A DNA stretch of 64,000 bases, from NCBI RefSeq assembly GCF_036053395.1, contig NZ_CP107942.1, forward strand, positions 2,508,501-2,572,500. Reading direction: 5' to 3'. Of the stretch, positions 52,903 through 62,075 are shown in pieces. The stretch's first letter is position 1, and each line of letters opens with the position of its first letter. This stretch comes from Actinoplanes sp. NBC_00393 (GTDB lineage: Bacteria > Actinomycetota > Actinomycetes > Mycobacteriales > Micromonosporaceae). The notes under the pieces were generated by a model. That model was not told the origin of the DNA. It did not search any database and was given only the letters and a program-made list of their open reading frames with translations. The position numbers and the translations under genes are program-made.

Positions 52903-54918
52903 CTATATGCCGGTCGTGTGATCTCGGGTCAGGCAGAGCAGGGCGATGTCGTCGCGCCGCGGGCGGGGGCCGACGTCGCTGGTCAGGACGTGCTCGATGA
53001 CGGCGTCGGCGTCGCCGGCCGGGGCGCTGCCCACGGCGGCGCACAGTTCGCTGAGACCGCGGTCGAGCGGGTGGCTGTGGTCCTCCACCAGCCCGTCGGT
53101 GTAGAGCAGCAGGGTCGCGCCGGGCGGAAAGTCGATTCTGGTCTCGCGGTAGCCGGCAGTCCGGGAAGCGCCCAGCGGAGCGGCGGTCGGCAGCTCGAGC
53201 AGCCGGGTGCCTGTGGCGTCGCGCAGGATGGGCGGGGGATGCCCGGCCAGGACGCCGGTGGCGGTGCCCTCGGCCAGGTGCAGTTGCAGATAACAGCAGG
53301 TCACGATGGTGTCCAGGCCGACGGCGCGGATGAGCCGGTTGGTGTGCCGCATGACAGCAGCCGGCTCGTGACCGGCGACGGCGTAGGCGCGCAGCGCGTC
53401 GCGGACCTGCCCCATCGCGGCGGCCGCGGCGAGGTTGTGCCCGGCCACGTCGCCGATCACGACGCTGACGACGTCGTCGTCGACGGCGATGACGTCGTAC
53501 CAGTCGCCGCCGACCTCGGCCCCGCGCGTCCACGGCAGGTAGCGGGCCGCGTGCCGCAGACCGGGTGCCGTCGGCAGCGCGGCGGGCAGCAGCGCATGCT
53601 GCAGTTCGGCCGCGATCGACATACTGGTCTCGAACAGCAGGGCCCGCTGCATTGCCTGGGCGACCAGGCCGGCGAGTGCGGTCAACGTCGACTTGGTGTC
53701 GTCGTCGAAGTCCCGCGGTTCGCGGTAGCCGATCACCAGCACGCCCAGGACCTCGCCGGCCGCGGTCAGCGGCAGGAACGCCCAGGCCTGCCGGCTGCCG
53801 GGAGACACCGCGGTCGCCGGGTCGGTTTGGGCGGCGTGGAACTGTGCCAGCGACGTCAGGTACCGCGCCCGCCCGGTCCGGGCGACCGCGGTCGCCGGAT
53901 ACCGATGGTGCAGGGGCAGCTGTTGCAGACGGGCGACGACCTCGGGTTCGTACCCGGCGTGATAGGTCAGCTGCAAGGAGTCGTCCTGGCGCAGCAGCAC
54001 GGCCAGCCCCTGACCGCCGGCGGAGGGACGTAGTACCGAGCCCATGGCGGCGTACACCTGTGCCGTGGTGCTGGCCGCGACCAGCGCCGCCGTGACGCTC
54101 TCCAGAGCGCGGACCCGGCCGGCGGCGTGCTCGGCGCGGGCCGCACTGTCAGCGATCTCTCGCTGCCGTTCCACCTGTTCGGTGATCTCCCGGAAGGACA
54201 CCGCGACCGCGCCCTCGCCGACCTGGCCGATCTTGACCTCCCACACCTGGCCGATCCCGGGATACCGCAGCTCCTGCCGCCACGGCTCCCCGGTGGCCGC
54301 CACCGTCCGGTACCGCTCGAACAGGCCGTCGTCCCAGCTCTCCGGGGAGATCTCGCTGAGCCGGTGGCCGATCACGTCCGCGACGGCGTGGCCGGTCAGC
54401 TTGGCGCCGAGCTGGTTGACGTACTCGCAGACGAAATCCGTGATCTCCCCGCCGGGCCCGCGGACGGCGCGCAGCACGGTGAAACCGTCGAACGCGGTGT
54501 CGAGCATGTCGTACAGCCGGGCGCCACCATCCGACTGCGGTGACACGGTCACCTGCCGCAGGTCGACGAAGCGGATCAGGAGGCCGTCGCCGTACGGGCC
54601 GGCCCGGAACTCGAAGTGTCCGGTGATGGTCCGCCGGTCGTAGTACACCGTGCGGGTGGCCGGAACCCCGGTCTCCACCACGGACCGGTAGAACGGCAGG
54701 GTCCCGTCGTTCACCGTCTCCGGCCACAGCTGCCGGTAACAGCGGCCCAGGAGCTGCTCGCGCGGACGGCCGACCAGCCGGCACCCGGCGTCGTTGATGT
54801 ACGCCAGCTCCAGATCGACGAACTCGCCGTCGACGCGCACCGGTTCGGCCAGCACCCAGCCCTGCGGGTCGCTGTCGAGCATGGCCAGGATCTGCGCGTG
54901 CAGCGGCAGATCGACCAC
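52903..54918 (-). CDS. PAS-PAS-GAF-SpoIIE phosphatase
   Basis: A 671-residue soluble signalling protein. Order: PAS (about residues 10-120, LELAYINDAGCRLVGRPREQLLG), second PAS (YVNQLGAKLTGHAVADVIGHRLSEI), GAF (AVLLRQDDSLQL, LTALAGLVAQAMQRA) and a C-terminal PP2C/SpoIIE domain with metal-binding Asp in EVGGDWYDVIAVDDDVVSVVIGDVAGHN and LLYTDGLVE. Likely dephosphorylates a STAS antagonist. GTG 54918 is preferred because GAGGGAGGG lies 8 nt upstream; earlier in-frame GTG 54999 adds 27 residues. Confidence 0.85.
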   Translation of the reverse strand: MVDLPLHAQILAMLDSDPQGWVLAEPVRVDGEFVDLELAYINDAGCRLVGRPREQLLGRCYRQLWPETVNDGTLPFYRSVVETGVPATRTVYYDRRTITGHFEFRAGPYGDGLLIRFVDLRQVTVSPQSDGGARLYDMLDTAFDGFTVLRAVRGPGGEITDFVCEYVNQLGAKLTGHAVADVIGHRLSEISPESWDDGLFERYRTVAATGEPWRQELRYPGIGQVWEVKIGQVGEGAVAVSFREITEQVERQREIADSAARAEHAAGRVRALESVTAALVAASTTAQVYAAMGSVLRPSAGGQGLAVLLRQDDSLQLTYHAGYEPEVVARLQQLPLHHRYPATAVARTGRARYLTSLAQFHAAQTDPATAVSPGSRQAWAFLPLTAAGEVLGVLVIGYREPRDFDDDTKSTLTALAGLVAQAMQRALLFETSMSIAAELQHALLPAALPTAPGLRHAARYLPWTRGAEVGGDWYDVIAVDDDVVSVVIGDVAGHNLAAAAAMGQVRDALRAYAVAGHEPAAVMRHTNRLIRAVGLDTIVTCCYLQLHLAEGTATGVLAGHPPPILRDATGTRLLELPTAAPLGASRTAGYRETRIDFPPGATLLLYTDGLVEDHSHPLDRGLSELCAAVGSAPAGDADAVIEHVLTSDVGPRPRRDDIALLCLTRDHTTGI

Positions 54919-55112
54919 CTCGCCCGCCCTCCCTCGCCCGCACGCCGGTCGCGGTGTGGCTCCCATCATCCACCGCGCATCGCTGCGCAGCATATTCACT
55001 CACCGCAGAACCCCGAACGCCACAACGGGGGCTTTGTGCTTTCCGTTGACACGGGCATCCGAACGCCGTGGACCCGGCCGTCCGCGTCAGCACCGGCGGG
55101 GAGGACCAGGTA

Positions 55113-55787
55113 TCACCGGTACGCCGGCTGCCGGCAGCCCTGTACCGTCCGGTGGCGCGGGCGAGGCGCCCGGCCCGACGAGCCGGAGCCGGCCAGCAGA
55201 TCGATCAGGCGGGCCATGCCACCGGCACGGGTCGCGGCGCGGACCGCCCCGAGCAGCGCGTCACGCTCCCCAGAATCAACGGCATGCAGGCGTGACTCCG
55301 TCAGGTGCCGGCGGGCTCGCGACGCCAGTTGCCGTGCCGCGCTCTCGGTGAGCTCGAGCAACTCGGCGATCTCCCGGAACGGATAGCCGAAGGCCTCGCG
55401 CAGCACGTAGACGGCACGTTCTGCCGGGGACAGTCGTTCCATCAGCAGCTGGACCGCGGCCTCGAGCGCCTCGCCGCGTTCCGCCTCCAGCGCGGGATCC
55501 GCTGACTCGGCCGGGGGCTCCGGAAGCCAGCCGCCGGTATCGGCCTCGTGACGGGCGTAGGCGGAGGTCGCCACATTGAGGGCGACCCGCGACGTGATGG
55601 TCATGAGGAACCCGACCCGGTTGCGGACCTGCGCCCGGTCCGCGCCCTGCCAGCGGACCCAGACGTTCTGGACGACGTCCTCGGCGTCGGCGGCCCGGCC
55701 CAACATCCGGTAGGCGATCCCGAACAGTCGAGGGCGGACGCTTTCGAAGTCCGTGACGGCCTCGGGCTCGACGCTGGACGTACGCAT
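55113..55787 (-). CDS. ECF sigma factor (ECF41-like), truncated tail
   Basis: A 224-residue ECF sigma factor. Region 2 (FESVRPRLFGIAYRMLGRAADAEDVVQNVWVRW) and region 4 (LSPAERAVYVLREAFGYPFREIAELLELTESAARQLASRAR) are intact. ECF41 relatives carry a C-terminal SnoaL-like domain that tunes activity and are about 280-300 residues. Here that domain starts (ERDALLGAVRAATRAGG) but ends after about 45 residues in unrelated Arg/Pro-rich sequence. ATG 55787 has GGAGGAG upstream. Likely still a sigma factor but with altered control. Confidence 0.85.
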   Translation of the reverse strand: MRTSSVEPEAVTDFESVRPRLFGIAYRMLGRAADAEDVVQNVWVRWQGADRAQVRNRVGFLMTITSRVALNVATSAYARHEADTGGWLPEPPAESADPALEAERGEALEAAVQLLMERLSPAERAVYVLREAFGYPFREIAELLELTESAARQLASRARRHLTESRLHAVDSGERDALLGAVRAATRAGGMARLIDLLAGSGSSGRAPRPRHRTVQGCRQPAYR

Positions 55788-55970
55788 GACCATCTCCTCC
55801 GCTGGCGAAACCTGGCTGCTTTGTCGATGCAGGCAGCGTCGCGCTCGGCGGGTCACCTTCGAGTCCGCTGACTCGCTAGCCGGACTGGCCAGTCACGGGC
55901 AGCGCAACTAGCCGGCGGGCCACTACCCTGGGAAGCCGATGGCGTGATCGACCGGAGCACAGGGGTGCGT

Positions 55971-56759
55971 ATGACCGCCTCGCAGGCCACTGATCTCGAG
56001 ACCCGCTGCGATCAACTACGGGCGCTGCACCGCCCGGGAAACCCACTCCTGCTGCCGAACGCCTGGGACGTCGCCACCGCGAAAGCCGTGGTCGCAGCCG
56101 GCTTCCCGGTGGTCGCGACCACCAGTGCCGGCGTGGCCGCAGCGCTGGGCTATGAGGATCACGAGGCCGCGCCAGCCGCGGAGATGTTGGCCGCGGCCGA
56201 GCGGATCGCGCGGGGCGTCGACGTGCCCGTGACGGTCGACGCCGAAGGCGGCTACGGGCTGGAGCCGGCCGAGCTGGTGGCGGCGTTGCGCACGGCGGGC
56301 GCCGCCGGCTGCAACCTGGAGGACACCGACCACCGCGCCGGTGGTGGCCTGCGCGATGCCGACCAGCACGCACAGTGGCTGGCCGCGGTGCGTCAGGCCG
56401 CGTCGCAGGACGGCTACCGGCTTGTCATCAATGCCCGGATCGACGTCTTCATCGGCCCGTTCCTGGCCGGTGCCGGCCCCGGGGCCCAGCAGGAGCTCGT
56501 CGGCGAAGCGGTCCGCCGGGCGAACGCCTACCTGGAGGCGGGCGCCGACTGCGTCTTCCCGATCGTGCTGTGGGAGACCGACGCGCTGCGCCGCTTCATC
56601 GCCGAGGTCCGCGGCCCGGTCAACGTCCTGCGGCTGCCGAAAGCGCCGTCACCGGCCGAGTTGGCCGCGCTCGGCGTGGCCCGGGTGAGCTGGGGATTCC
56701 TGCTGCACAACGGCGCGCTGGCCCACTTCAGCGAGCAGCTGGCCGCCCTGCGGCAGTGA
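55971..56759 (+). CDS. Isocitrate lyase/PEP mutase-family enzyme
   Basis: A 262-residue TIM-barrel: LLLPNAWDVATAKAVVAAGFPVVATTSAGVAAALGYED, DVPVTVDAEGGYG (metal-binding Asp and Glu), GCNLEDTDH, INARIDVFIGPFL. This is the 2-methylisocitrate lyase / carboxyphosphonoenolpyruvate mutase subgroup. The strict KKCGH motif of isocitrate lyases is absent, which fits the PEP-mutase-like side. Substrate unknown. AGGGG lies 6 nt before ATG 55971. Confidence 0.87.
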   Translation: MTASQATDLETRCDQLRALHRPGNPLLLPNAWDVATAKAVVAAGFPVVATTSAGVAAALGYEDHEAAPAAEMLAAAERIARGVDVPVTVDAEGGYGLEPAELVAALRTAGAAGCNLEDTDHRAGGGLRDADQHAQWLAAVRQAASQDGYRLVINARIDVFIGPFLAGAGPGAQQELVGEAVRRANAYLEAGADCVFPIVLWETDALRRFIAEVRGPVNVLRLPKAPSPAELAALGVARVSWGFLLHNGALAHFSEQLAALRQ

Positions 56760-56811
56760 TCGCGGGGCTTCAGCGCGCGCCCCGCGATGCTCAGCGCAGC
56801 ATTGGCGTGTG

Positions 56812-57996
56812 TCATCCGACGGCCTCCATGCTCCGGTCCTTCGGCGCGATCAGACGTAGCGTCGGCAGCATCAAGAGGAGGGCGACCGTAGACAGAGCGA
56901 ACGCCGCCCGAACGGGCCCCAGGTTGCTGGAGCCGGTTAGTGCTACGGCCCCCAAGGCCGGTCCGGCGGCCGCCCCGATGTTGAGAGCGGCGGTCGCGTA
57001 GGAACCACCCATGGTCGGAGCGTCCGATGCCGCGTAGAGCACCCGGGCGATCAGGGTGCTTCCCGCCGCGAAAGCAAGCATGCCCTGGGCGAACATCAGG
57101 ACGAGCACCGCGACAGGGTGCTCGGCGAGCAGCGCGAGCAGCAGCCAGCCGAGAACCAGGACGGGGGCGGCTGTGACAAGGGTCGTGCGAGGGTGCTGGT
57201 CGGCCAGCCGTCCGGCGGCGGTGACTCCGAGGAAGGAACCGGCGCCGAACAACACCAGCGCCACCGGCACCCACCACGGGTCCAGGCCCGCGGTCCCGGT
57301 GATGAGCGGTGCGAGGAAGGTGAAAGCGGTGAAGGTGCCACCGTTGAGCAGCGCAGCCAACAGCATCGCCACGAGCAGGCGGGGCGCGCGGAGCTGCGCT
57401 ACCTCGTACGCGAGAGAAGGAGCGTTGCGCGATCGCTCCGGCGCATCCTGCGTGCGGCGGCGGACGCCGGTGAGGATACCGACAGCCGCGGGCACGCACA
57501 GCAGCGCGACCGCCCAGAAAGTGGCCCGCCAGCCCCATGCTGTCCCGAGAAGCGCTCCGGCGGGCACGCCGGCGACCGTGGCGATCGTCGTACCGGACAG
57601 CAGGACCGCCAGCGCCCGGCCCTTCTGGTTCGGCGCCACGAGCAGGGTCGCGGTACTGAGCGCGACGGCCAGGAAACCGGCGTTGGCAACGGCAGCCACG
57701 ATACGGCTGGCGAACAGCACGGCGAACGACGCGGTGGTCGCGGCAACCACGTGGCAGACCGCGAAGACGGCCACACATCCGAGGAGCGTGGCCCGGGTGG
57801 GCAACCGGCGAGTGAACGCGGCCATGCAGGGCGCGCCGAGGATCATCCCTACCGCGAAAGCAGAAGTGAGCAGACCGGCGGTCCCGACAGCGACGTCAAG
57901 ACTGGCCGCGATGTCCGGCACGAGGCCGGCGAGCATGAATTCCGAGGTGCCCATGGCGAACACAGCCAGAGCAAGCAGATAGAGAGCAAGAGGCAT
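56812..57996 (-). CDS. MFS exporter, chloramphenicol-efflux (Cml/Cmx) type
   Basis: A 394-residue 12-helix DHA1 MFS exporter. MPLALYLLALAVFAMGTSEFMLAGLVPDIA, then LLTSAFAVGMILGAP and WGWRATFWAVALL are closely like the CmlR/Cmx chloramphenicol exporters of actinomycetes. Actual drug specificity needs testing. The 240-bp leader contains a hairpin-forming repeat (58070-58097) that could act as an attenuator. Confidence 0.88.
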   Translation of the reverse strand: MPLALYLLALAVFAMGTSEFMLAGLVPDIAASLDVAVGTAGLLTSAFAVGMILGAPCMAAFTRRLPTRATLLGCVAVFAVCHVVAATTASFAVLFASRIVAAVANAGFLAVALSTATLLVAPNQKGRALAVLLSGTTIATVAGVPAGALLGTAWGWRATFWAVALLCVPAAVGILTGVRRRTQDAPERSRNAPSLAYEVAQLRAPRLLVAMLLAALLNGGTFTAFTFLAPLITGTAGLDPWWVPVALVLFGAGSFLGVTAAGRLADQHPRTTLVTAAPVLVLGWLLLALLAEHPVAVLVLMFAQGMLAFAAGSTLIARVLYAASDAPTMGGSYATAALNIGAAAGPALGAVALTGSSNLGPVRAAFALSTVALLLMLPTLRLIAPKDRSMEAVG

Positions 57997-58069
57997 CGGG
58001 ACTCCGAGGCGAGAGAACGAAAGGGAAACGTCTCGTCACCACGGCCAGCGCCCAGGGCGCCCGAAGCAT

Positions 58070-58097
58070 CGCCTGCATGCCTGCATGCCTGCAGGCG
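58070..58097. promoter_or_regulatory. Tandem 8-bp repeat forming a hairpin in the exporter leader
   Basis: GCCTGCAT repeated at 58071-58078 and 58079-58086, then GCCTGCAG, so that CGCCTGCA (58070-58077) can pair with TGCAGGCG (58090-58097) around a 12-nt loop. It lies 74-101 nt upstream of the MFS start, where drug-exporter genes often have translational or transcriptional attenuators. No leader peptide is obvious. Confidence 0.45.
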
Positions 58098-58122
58098 AGT
58101 GGGCTAGGAGCTCAGAGGTTCT

Positions 58123-58151
58123 GGGGGCTGACGGCGTGACCGAAAGCCCCC
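58123..58151. terminator. Hairpin between the LuxR gene and the MFS gene
   Basis: GGGGGCT (58123-58129) and AGCCCCC (58145-58151) form a 7-bp GC stem with a 15-nt loop, 86 bp downstream of the leftward LuxR gene's stop. No T-run follows. It may end LuxR transcription or be part of the exporter leader. Confidence 0.4.
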
Positions 58152-58236
58152 TGAGTGTCCGATTCAGGGCTCGACATGATCCTCACCCTACTGACGGCGG
58201 CCCAGCGCCGCACGCTCATTTGACGACCCGCCGTAT

Positions 58237-60993
58237 TCAGACCGCGCGGAGCCGGCTCTCCGGGAGCCGGCCGAGCTGGCTGCGTGACGTGATCTCCAGC
58301 TTGGTGAAGACCTTGCCCAGGTGGTACTGCACCGTCCGCGGGCTGATGAACAGCTGGGCGCCGATCTCCGGATTGGACAGGCCCTCGCGGGCGAGTCGCG
58401 CGATCTGGCCCTCCTGGGGAGTGAGCAGTTCACGGGTGTCGACTGTGCGCCGGCGCGCGGCCCCACCGGTGGCCAGCAGCTCGCGGTGGGCGCGCTCGGC
58501 GAAGGCCCCGGCACCGGTACGGCTGAACATGTCGTGCGCGGTCCGAAGGTGCTCGCGCGCGTCCGTGCGGCGGTTCTCGCGGCGCAGCCATTCGCCGTAC
58601 ACCAGGTGGGCGCGGGCGAGGTGGATGGCGACCTGACTGCGGGCGAGCCGCTCGATCGCCTCCCGGTAGCCGGCCTCGGCGGCCGCGCCCTCGCTCAGCA
58701 GGGCGGTGCACCAGGCCTGCACGCCGAGCGCCCACGGCGTACCGGCCGCGCTCGTGCGCTCCTCGAGCCGCTGCAGGGCCGCGGCGGCCTCATCCAGAGC
58801 GCCGCTGCGGACCCCCGCCTCGATCAGCTCGACCAGGGCGAAACCGTAGATGCCCAGGTCGTCGTACGCGCATGCGGTGCGGGCGCTGACCAGCGCATCC
58901 TCATAGCGGCCGAGCCCGTTGAACAGCACTGCGGTCGCGTAGCCGTGCCCACCGACCCCTCGTCCCTCACCGCGCCCGAGGATGTGTTCCAAGCCCCAGT
59001 TCGCGTACTCCAGGGCCTCGGTCTCGGAGCCGCGCCAGGCGGCGAGCAGCAGCGAGGAGAACCGCACCGGGGCGTTGCCGGTGGCGTCGGTGATCGCGAT
59101 CGCCTCCTCGGCCAGCGACTCAGCCGCCGCGAACTCTCCGGCGAACAGGTGCACGGCGGCCCGGTTGCCCAGCGCCAGCGGCAGCATGATCAGCGCGCCG
59201 GCGTCGCGGCAGAGCCGGATCGCCTCGGTGGCCACGTCGTGCCACAACGCGTGGTCCCACAGATCACCGGCGACCAGCCACGGCAGCCAGAACCACCGCA
59301 TCGTCTCGCCCGGGTCGCCGCCGGCGCCCTGCCCGAACGCGTGCAGCGCACGCCGCAGCGGCTCCACACCGGCGACATATCCGTCCGTGAACCGGGTTGC
59401 CAGACCGTCCAGCAGCAGGTCGATCGGCCGGGGCGGCTGTTGCGCGGCGGGCGCGCGGCGGGCGGCCGCGGCCACCTCGCGCGGGCCGACGCTCTCGTTG
59501 AGGCGGCCGGCGAAGATCGCCGCTCCGAGCGCTTCCAGGTACGCCTCGCGCGCCGACCCGTTGTTCAGCGGCGCGAGCCGGTCGGCGGCGTCGAGCAGCA
59601 GCGGCGGTGCGTCGCTGCCACGCCGCAGGGCGAAGACGATCTGGGCGCGCAGCCGTGCCAGCCTGGCACGTTGCAGCTCGTCGAGGGGACTCAACCCGGC
59701 GACCGCCAGCAGCTTGTCCGCGGCGTCCGGCGCTCCCGACTCGAACGTGGCCTTCGCGGCGGTCAGCGCGCGCTGGCCACGGCGCACCGGGTCGGGAGTC
59801 AGCTCGGCCGCCCGCTCGAGGAACGCGGCCGTCGCCGCGATGCCGCCGCGCTGCGCCGCCCGTTCCGCCGAACGCTCCAGCTCCGCGGCGATGTCCTCGT
59901 CCGGTGTGGTGGTCGCGTGGGCGCGGTGCCACGCCCGGCGGTCCGGATCGACCTCCGGATCAGTGGCCTCCGCAAGCGCTCGATGCGCCCGCTCCCGTTC
60001 CGGCAGCGTCGCGGTGCCGTAGACCGCGGACCGCACCAGCGGATGGCGGAACCGCACCCGGCCGCGCACGTCGATCAGTCCCGCCGACTGCGCCGGCGCC
60101 AGCGCATCCGCGCCCAGTCCGAGCCGGTCGGCGGCGCGCCAGAGCAGGGCGACGTCACCCACCGGATCGGCCGCCGCGGTCAGCAGCAGCTGCCGGGTCT
60201 CGGCGGGCAGCGAGTCGAGCCTGCGCAGGAAGCTCTGCTCGATCCGATTGGCCAACGGCGACGCATCGAGTACGCCGAACCCGCCCGCCAATTCGGTCGG
60301 CGTGAGACTCTGCGGCAGTTCGAGCAGGGCCAGCGGGTTGCCCCGCGACTCCGCGACGATCCGGTCCCGGACGAGCTCGTCCAGGCGGCCGGGCAGGGCC
60401 GCATCCAGCAGCGCCCGGGAGTCGCTGTGACCGAGCCCCTCGACCAGCAGCTCGGGCAGCCCGGTCAGCTCCGGGACGGTGCTCGGCTCACGGACCGCGA
60501 ACACCAGGGCGACCGGCTCGGCGAGCAGCCGGCGCGCGACGAACGCGAGCGTCTGCGCCGACGTCTTGTCCAGCCACTGCGCGTCGTCGATCACCCAGAG
60601 CAGGGGTTGCTCCGCGGTGACCGCCGAGAGCAGGCCGAGCACGCCGAGACCGACGACGAAACGGTCCGGGGCCGGCGCCGAACTCAGACCGAAGGTCGCC
60701 GCCAGGGCGTCGCGCTGCGGTCCGGGCAGCCGCTCGCGCAGGTCGAGCAGCGGGCCGCACAGTTGATGCAGGCCGGCGTAGGTGAGCTCCATCTCGTACT
60801 CATGGCCGGACGCCCGGGCGACGCGAAAACCGGACGCGCTGCGCACCAGATAGTCCAGCAACACCGACTTGCCGACCCCGGCCTCGCCGCGCACGACCAG
60901 CACCCGGCTCTGACTCGCCCGCACGCTCGTCAACAGTTGGTCCAGGGCGCCGCGCTCGCTGTGCCGATCGCGAAATGGTGGGCTCGTCGACAT
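58237..60993 (-). CDS. LAL-family LuxR regulator with N-terminal ATPase
   Basis: A 918-residue regulator of the large ATP-binding LuxR family. AAA ATPase with Walker A GEAGVGKS (residues 36-43) and Walker B LLWVIDDAQWLD near 135; long TPR-like helical middle; C-terminal LuxR HTH LLTPQEGQIARLAREGLSNPEIGAQLFISPRTVQYHLGKVFTKL (described). LALs often activate secondary-metabolite or sugar genes. ATG 60993 is the start. Neighbour MFS lies 240 bp downstream on the same strand, so it may be a target. Confidence 0.92.
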   Translation of the reverse strand: MSTSPPFRDRHSERGALDQLLTSVRASQSRVLVVRGEAGVGKSVLLDYLVRSASGFRVARASGHEYEMELTYAGLHQLCGPLLDLRERLPGPQRDALAATFGLSSAPAPDRFVVGLGVLGLLSAVTAEQPLLWVIDDAQWLDKTSAQTLAFVARRLLAEPVALVFAVREPSTVPELTGLPELLVEGLGHSDSRALLDAALPGRLDELVRDRIVAESRGNPLALLELPQSLTPTELAGGFGVLDASPLANRIEQSFLRRLDSLPAETRQLLLTAAADPVGDVALLWRAADRLGLGADALAPAQSAGLIDVRGRVRFRHPLVRSAVYGTATLPERERAHRALAEATDPEVDPDRRAWHRAHATTTPDEDIAAELERSAERAAQRGGIAATAAFLERAAELTPDPVRRGQRALTAAKATFESGAPDAADKLLAVAGLSPLDELQRARLARLRAQIVFALRRGSDAPPLLLDAADRLAPLNNGSAREAYLEALGAAIFAGRLNESVGPREVAAAARRAPAAQQPPRPIDLLLDGLATRFTDGYVAGVEPLRRALHAFGQGAGGDPGETMRWFWLPWLVAGDLWDHALWHDVATEAIRLCRDAGALIMLPLALGNRAAVHLFAGEFAAAESLAEEAIAITDATGNAPVRFSSLLLAAWRGSETEALEYANWGLEHILGRGEGRGVGGHGYATAVLFNGLGRYEDALVSARTACAYDDLGIYGFALVELIEAGVRSGALDEAAAALQRLEERTSAAGTPWALGVQAWCTALLSEGAAAEAGYREAIERLARSQVAIHLARAHLVYGEWLRRENRRTDAREHLRTAHDMFSRTGAGAFAERAHRELLATGGAARRRTVDTRELLTPQEGQIARLAREGLSNPEIGAQLFISPRTVQYHLGKVFTKLEITSRSQLGRLPESRLRAV

Positions 60994-61067
60994 CGTTTCG
61001 GACGCTATCTCCGGCCAGGAACAGCGTCAATCGGCTAGATCGGCAAGGTGCGCGGCGATCTCCGGGG

Positions 61068-61403
61068 TCAGCGGTCCGCCCGGCTCAGGAACTCGCGGAT
61101 CTGCTCCGCCAGGTCGCGCGTCTTCTTGCTGTTGCCCTCCTGAGCGGGGCCCTCGAGGATCTCCAGCAGGGCGGGGCCGATCTCGACCGGCTCGGACTCC
61201 GGGGACGGCCAGTCGAGCGCCGACTGATATCCGGCGTCCTGCGCCGACAGCTGGATCCGGACCGTGTCGCCGGCCTTCGACACCTCGAACTGCGGCTTGT
61301 CCGCGGTCGGGTAGGCGTCGATGAAGCTGTCCGGCCCGACCTGGATCGACTCCAGGGCCTGATCGAGGAACACGAAGCGCGGGCTGATCTTCTGGGCGGT
61401 CAA
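61068..61403 (-). CDS. Conserved hypothetical protein
   Basis: A 111-residue soluble protein starting at TTG 61403, chosen because AAGGAG lies 7 nt upstream (no ATG or GTG fits). FVFLDQALESIQVGPDSFIDAYP, then QFEVSKAGDTVRIQLSAQDAGY and LLEILEGPAQEGNSKKTRDLAEQIREFL. No known domain recognised. It lies between the LuxR gene and the Fur-type gene. Confidence 0.62.
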   Translation of the reverse strand: MTAQKISPRFVFLDQALESIQVGPDSFIDAYPTADKPQFEVSKAGDTVRIQLSAQDAGYQSALDWPSPESEPVEIGPALLEILEGPAQEGNSKKTRDLAEQIREFLSRADR

Positions 61404-61585
61404 CGCAGTCTCCTTCAACGGGCCATTGCACACCTGTGGCCAGAGGGGATACCCGCGAGCGGGCGCGGCAATCGCTGAAATCCGGGCGCGCCACTCGGGC
61501 GGGCGAGGCTGCACGCATGCTCACCATTGCATAATTGCGGGACCGCCGCGGCGCCCGCGCGGCCACGCCCGCGACGGAGCACTGA

Positions 61586-61984
61586 GTGAAGCCCATGCCG
61601 AACACCACCCGCAGCACCCGCCAGCGTGGCGAGGTGATGGCCCTGCTGCAGCAGGTGGACGGCGCCCGCAGCGCCCAGCAGCTGCACATGATGTTGCGCG
61701 AGCGCGGCGCCAAGGTGGGCCTGACCACGGTCTACCGCACACTGCAGCTGCTGGTCGACGCCGGCGAGGCGGACGGCACCCGCCTGCCCGGTGGTGAGCA
61801 GGTGTTCCGGCTGTGCAGCCCGACCCATCACCACCACCTCGTCTGCCGCACCTGCGGCAAGACGATCGAGGTGGACGGCCCCGCCGTCGAACGCTGGGCC
61901 GACGAGGTGGCCGCCGACAACGGCTTCACCGACGTCAGCCACACCATCGAGATCTTCGGCAGGTGCCGCGACTGCGCCGCGTGA
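61586..61984 (+). CDS. Fur/Zur-family metal-dependent regulator
   Basis: A 132-residue Fur-superfamily repressor: winged helix SAQQLHMMLRERGAKVGLTTVYRTLQLL, metal site THHHHLVCRTCGK, CxxC pair CRTC and CRDC near the C-terminus (structural zinc), HTIEIFG-like core. The pattern GLTTVYRTLQ and HHHHLVC is nearer to Zur than to Fur. GTG 61586 has GGAGC 5 nt upstream; ATG 61595 is an alternative. No zinc transporter lies next to it; CCATTGCA occurs near 61416 and 61523 in the divergent gap and may be part of an operator. Confidence 0.9.
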   Translation: MKPMPNTTRSTRQRGEVMALLQQVDGARSAQQLHMMLRERGAKVGLTTVYRTLQLLVDAGEADGTRLPGGEQVFRLCSPTHHHHLVCRTCGKTIEVDGPAVERWADEVAADNGFTDVSHTIEIFGRCRDCAA

Positions 61985-62075
61985 CCGCCGGCCGCCTTCC
62001 GCCCGTTTGCCCGCGCCGGTAGCGGGAAGCCACTCCTGCGGCAGGCGCCATGCCGGCCGGTTACAGGAGGCGTTG

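Noticed and set aside
55005..55035. ACCCCG...CGGGGG hairpin as terminator of the sigma-factor gene
   Set aside because: Only a 5-bp stem and no T-run on the relevant strand, so not strong enough to list.
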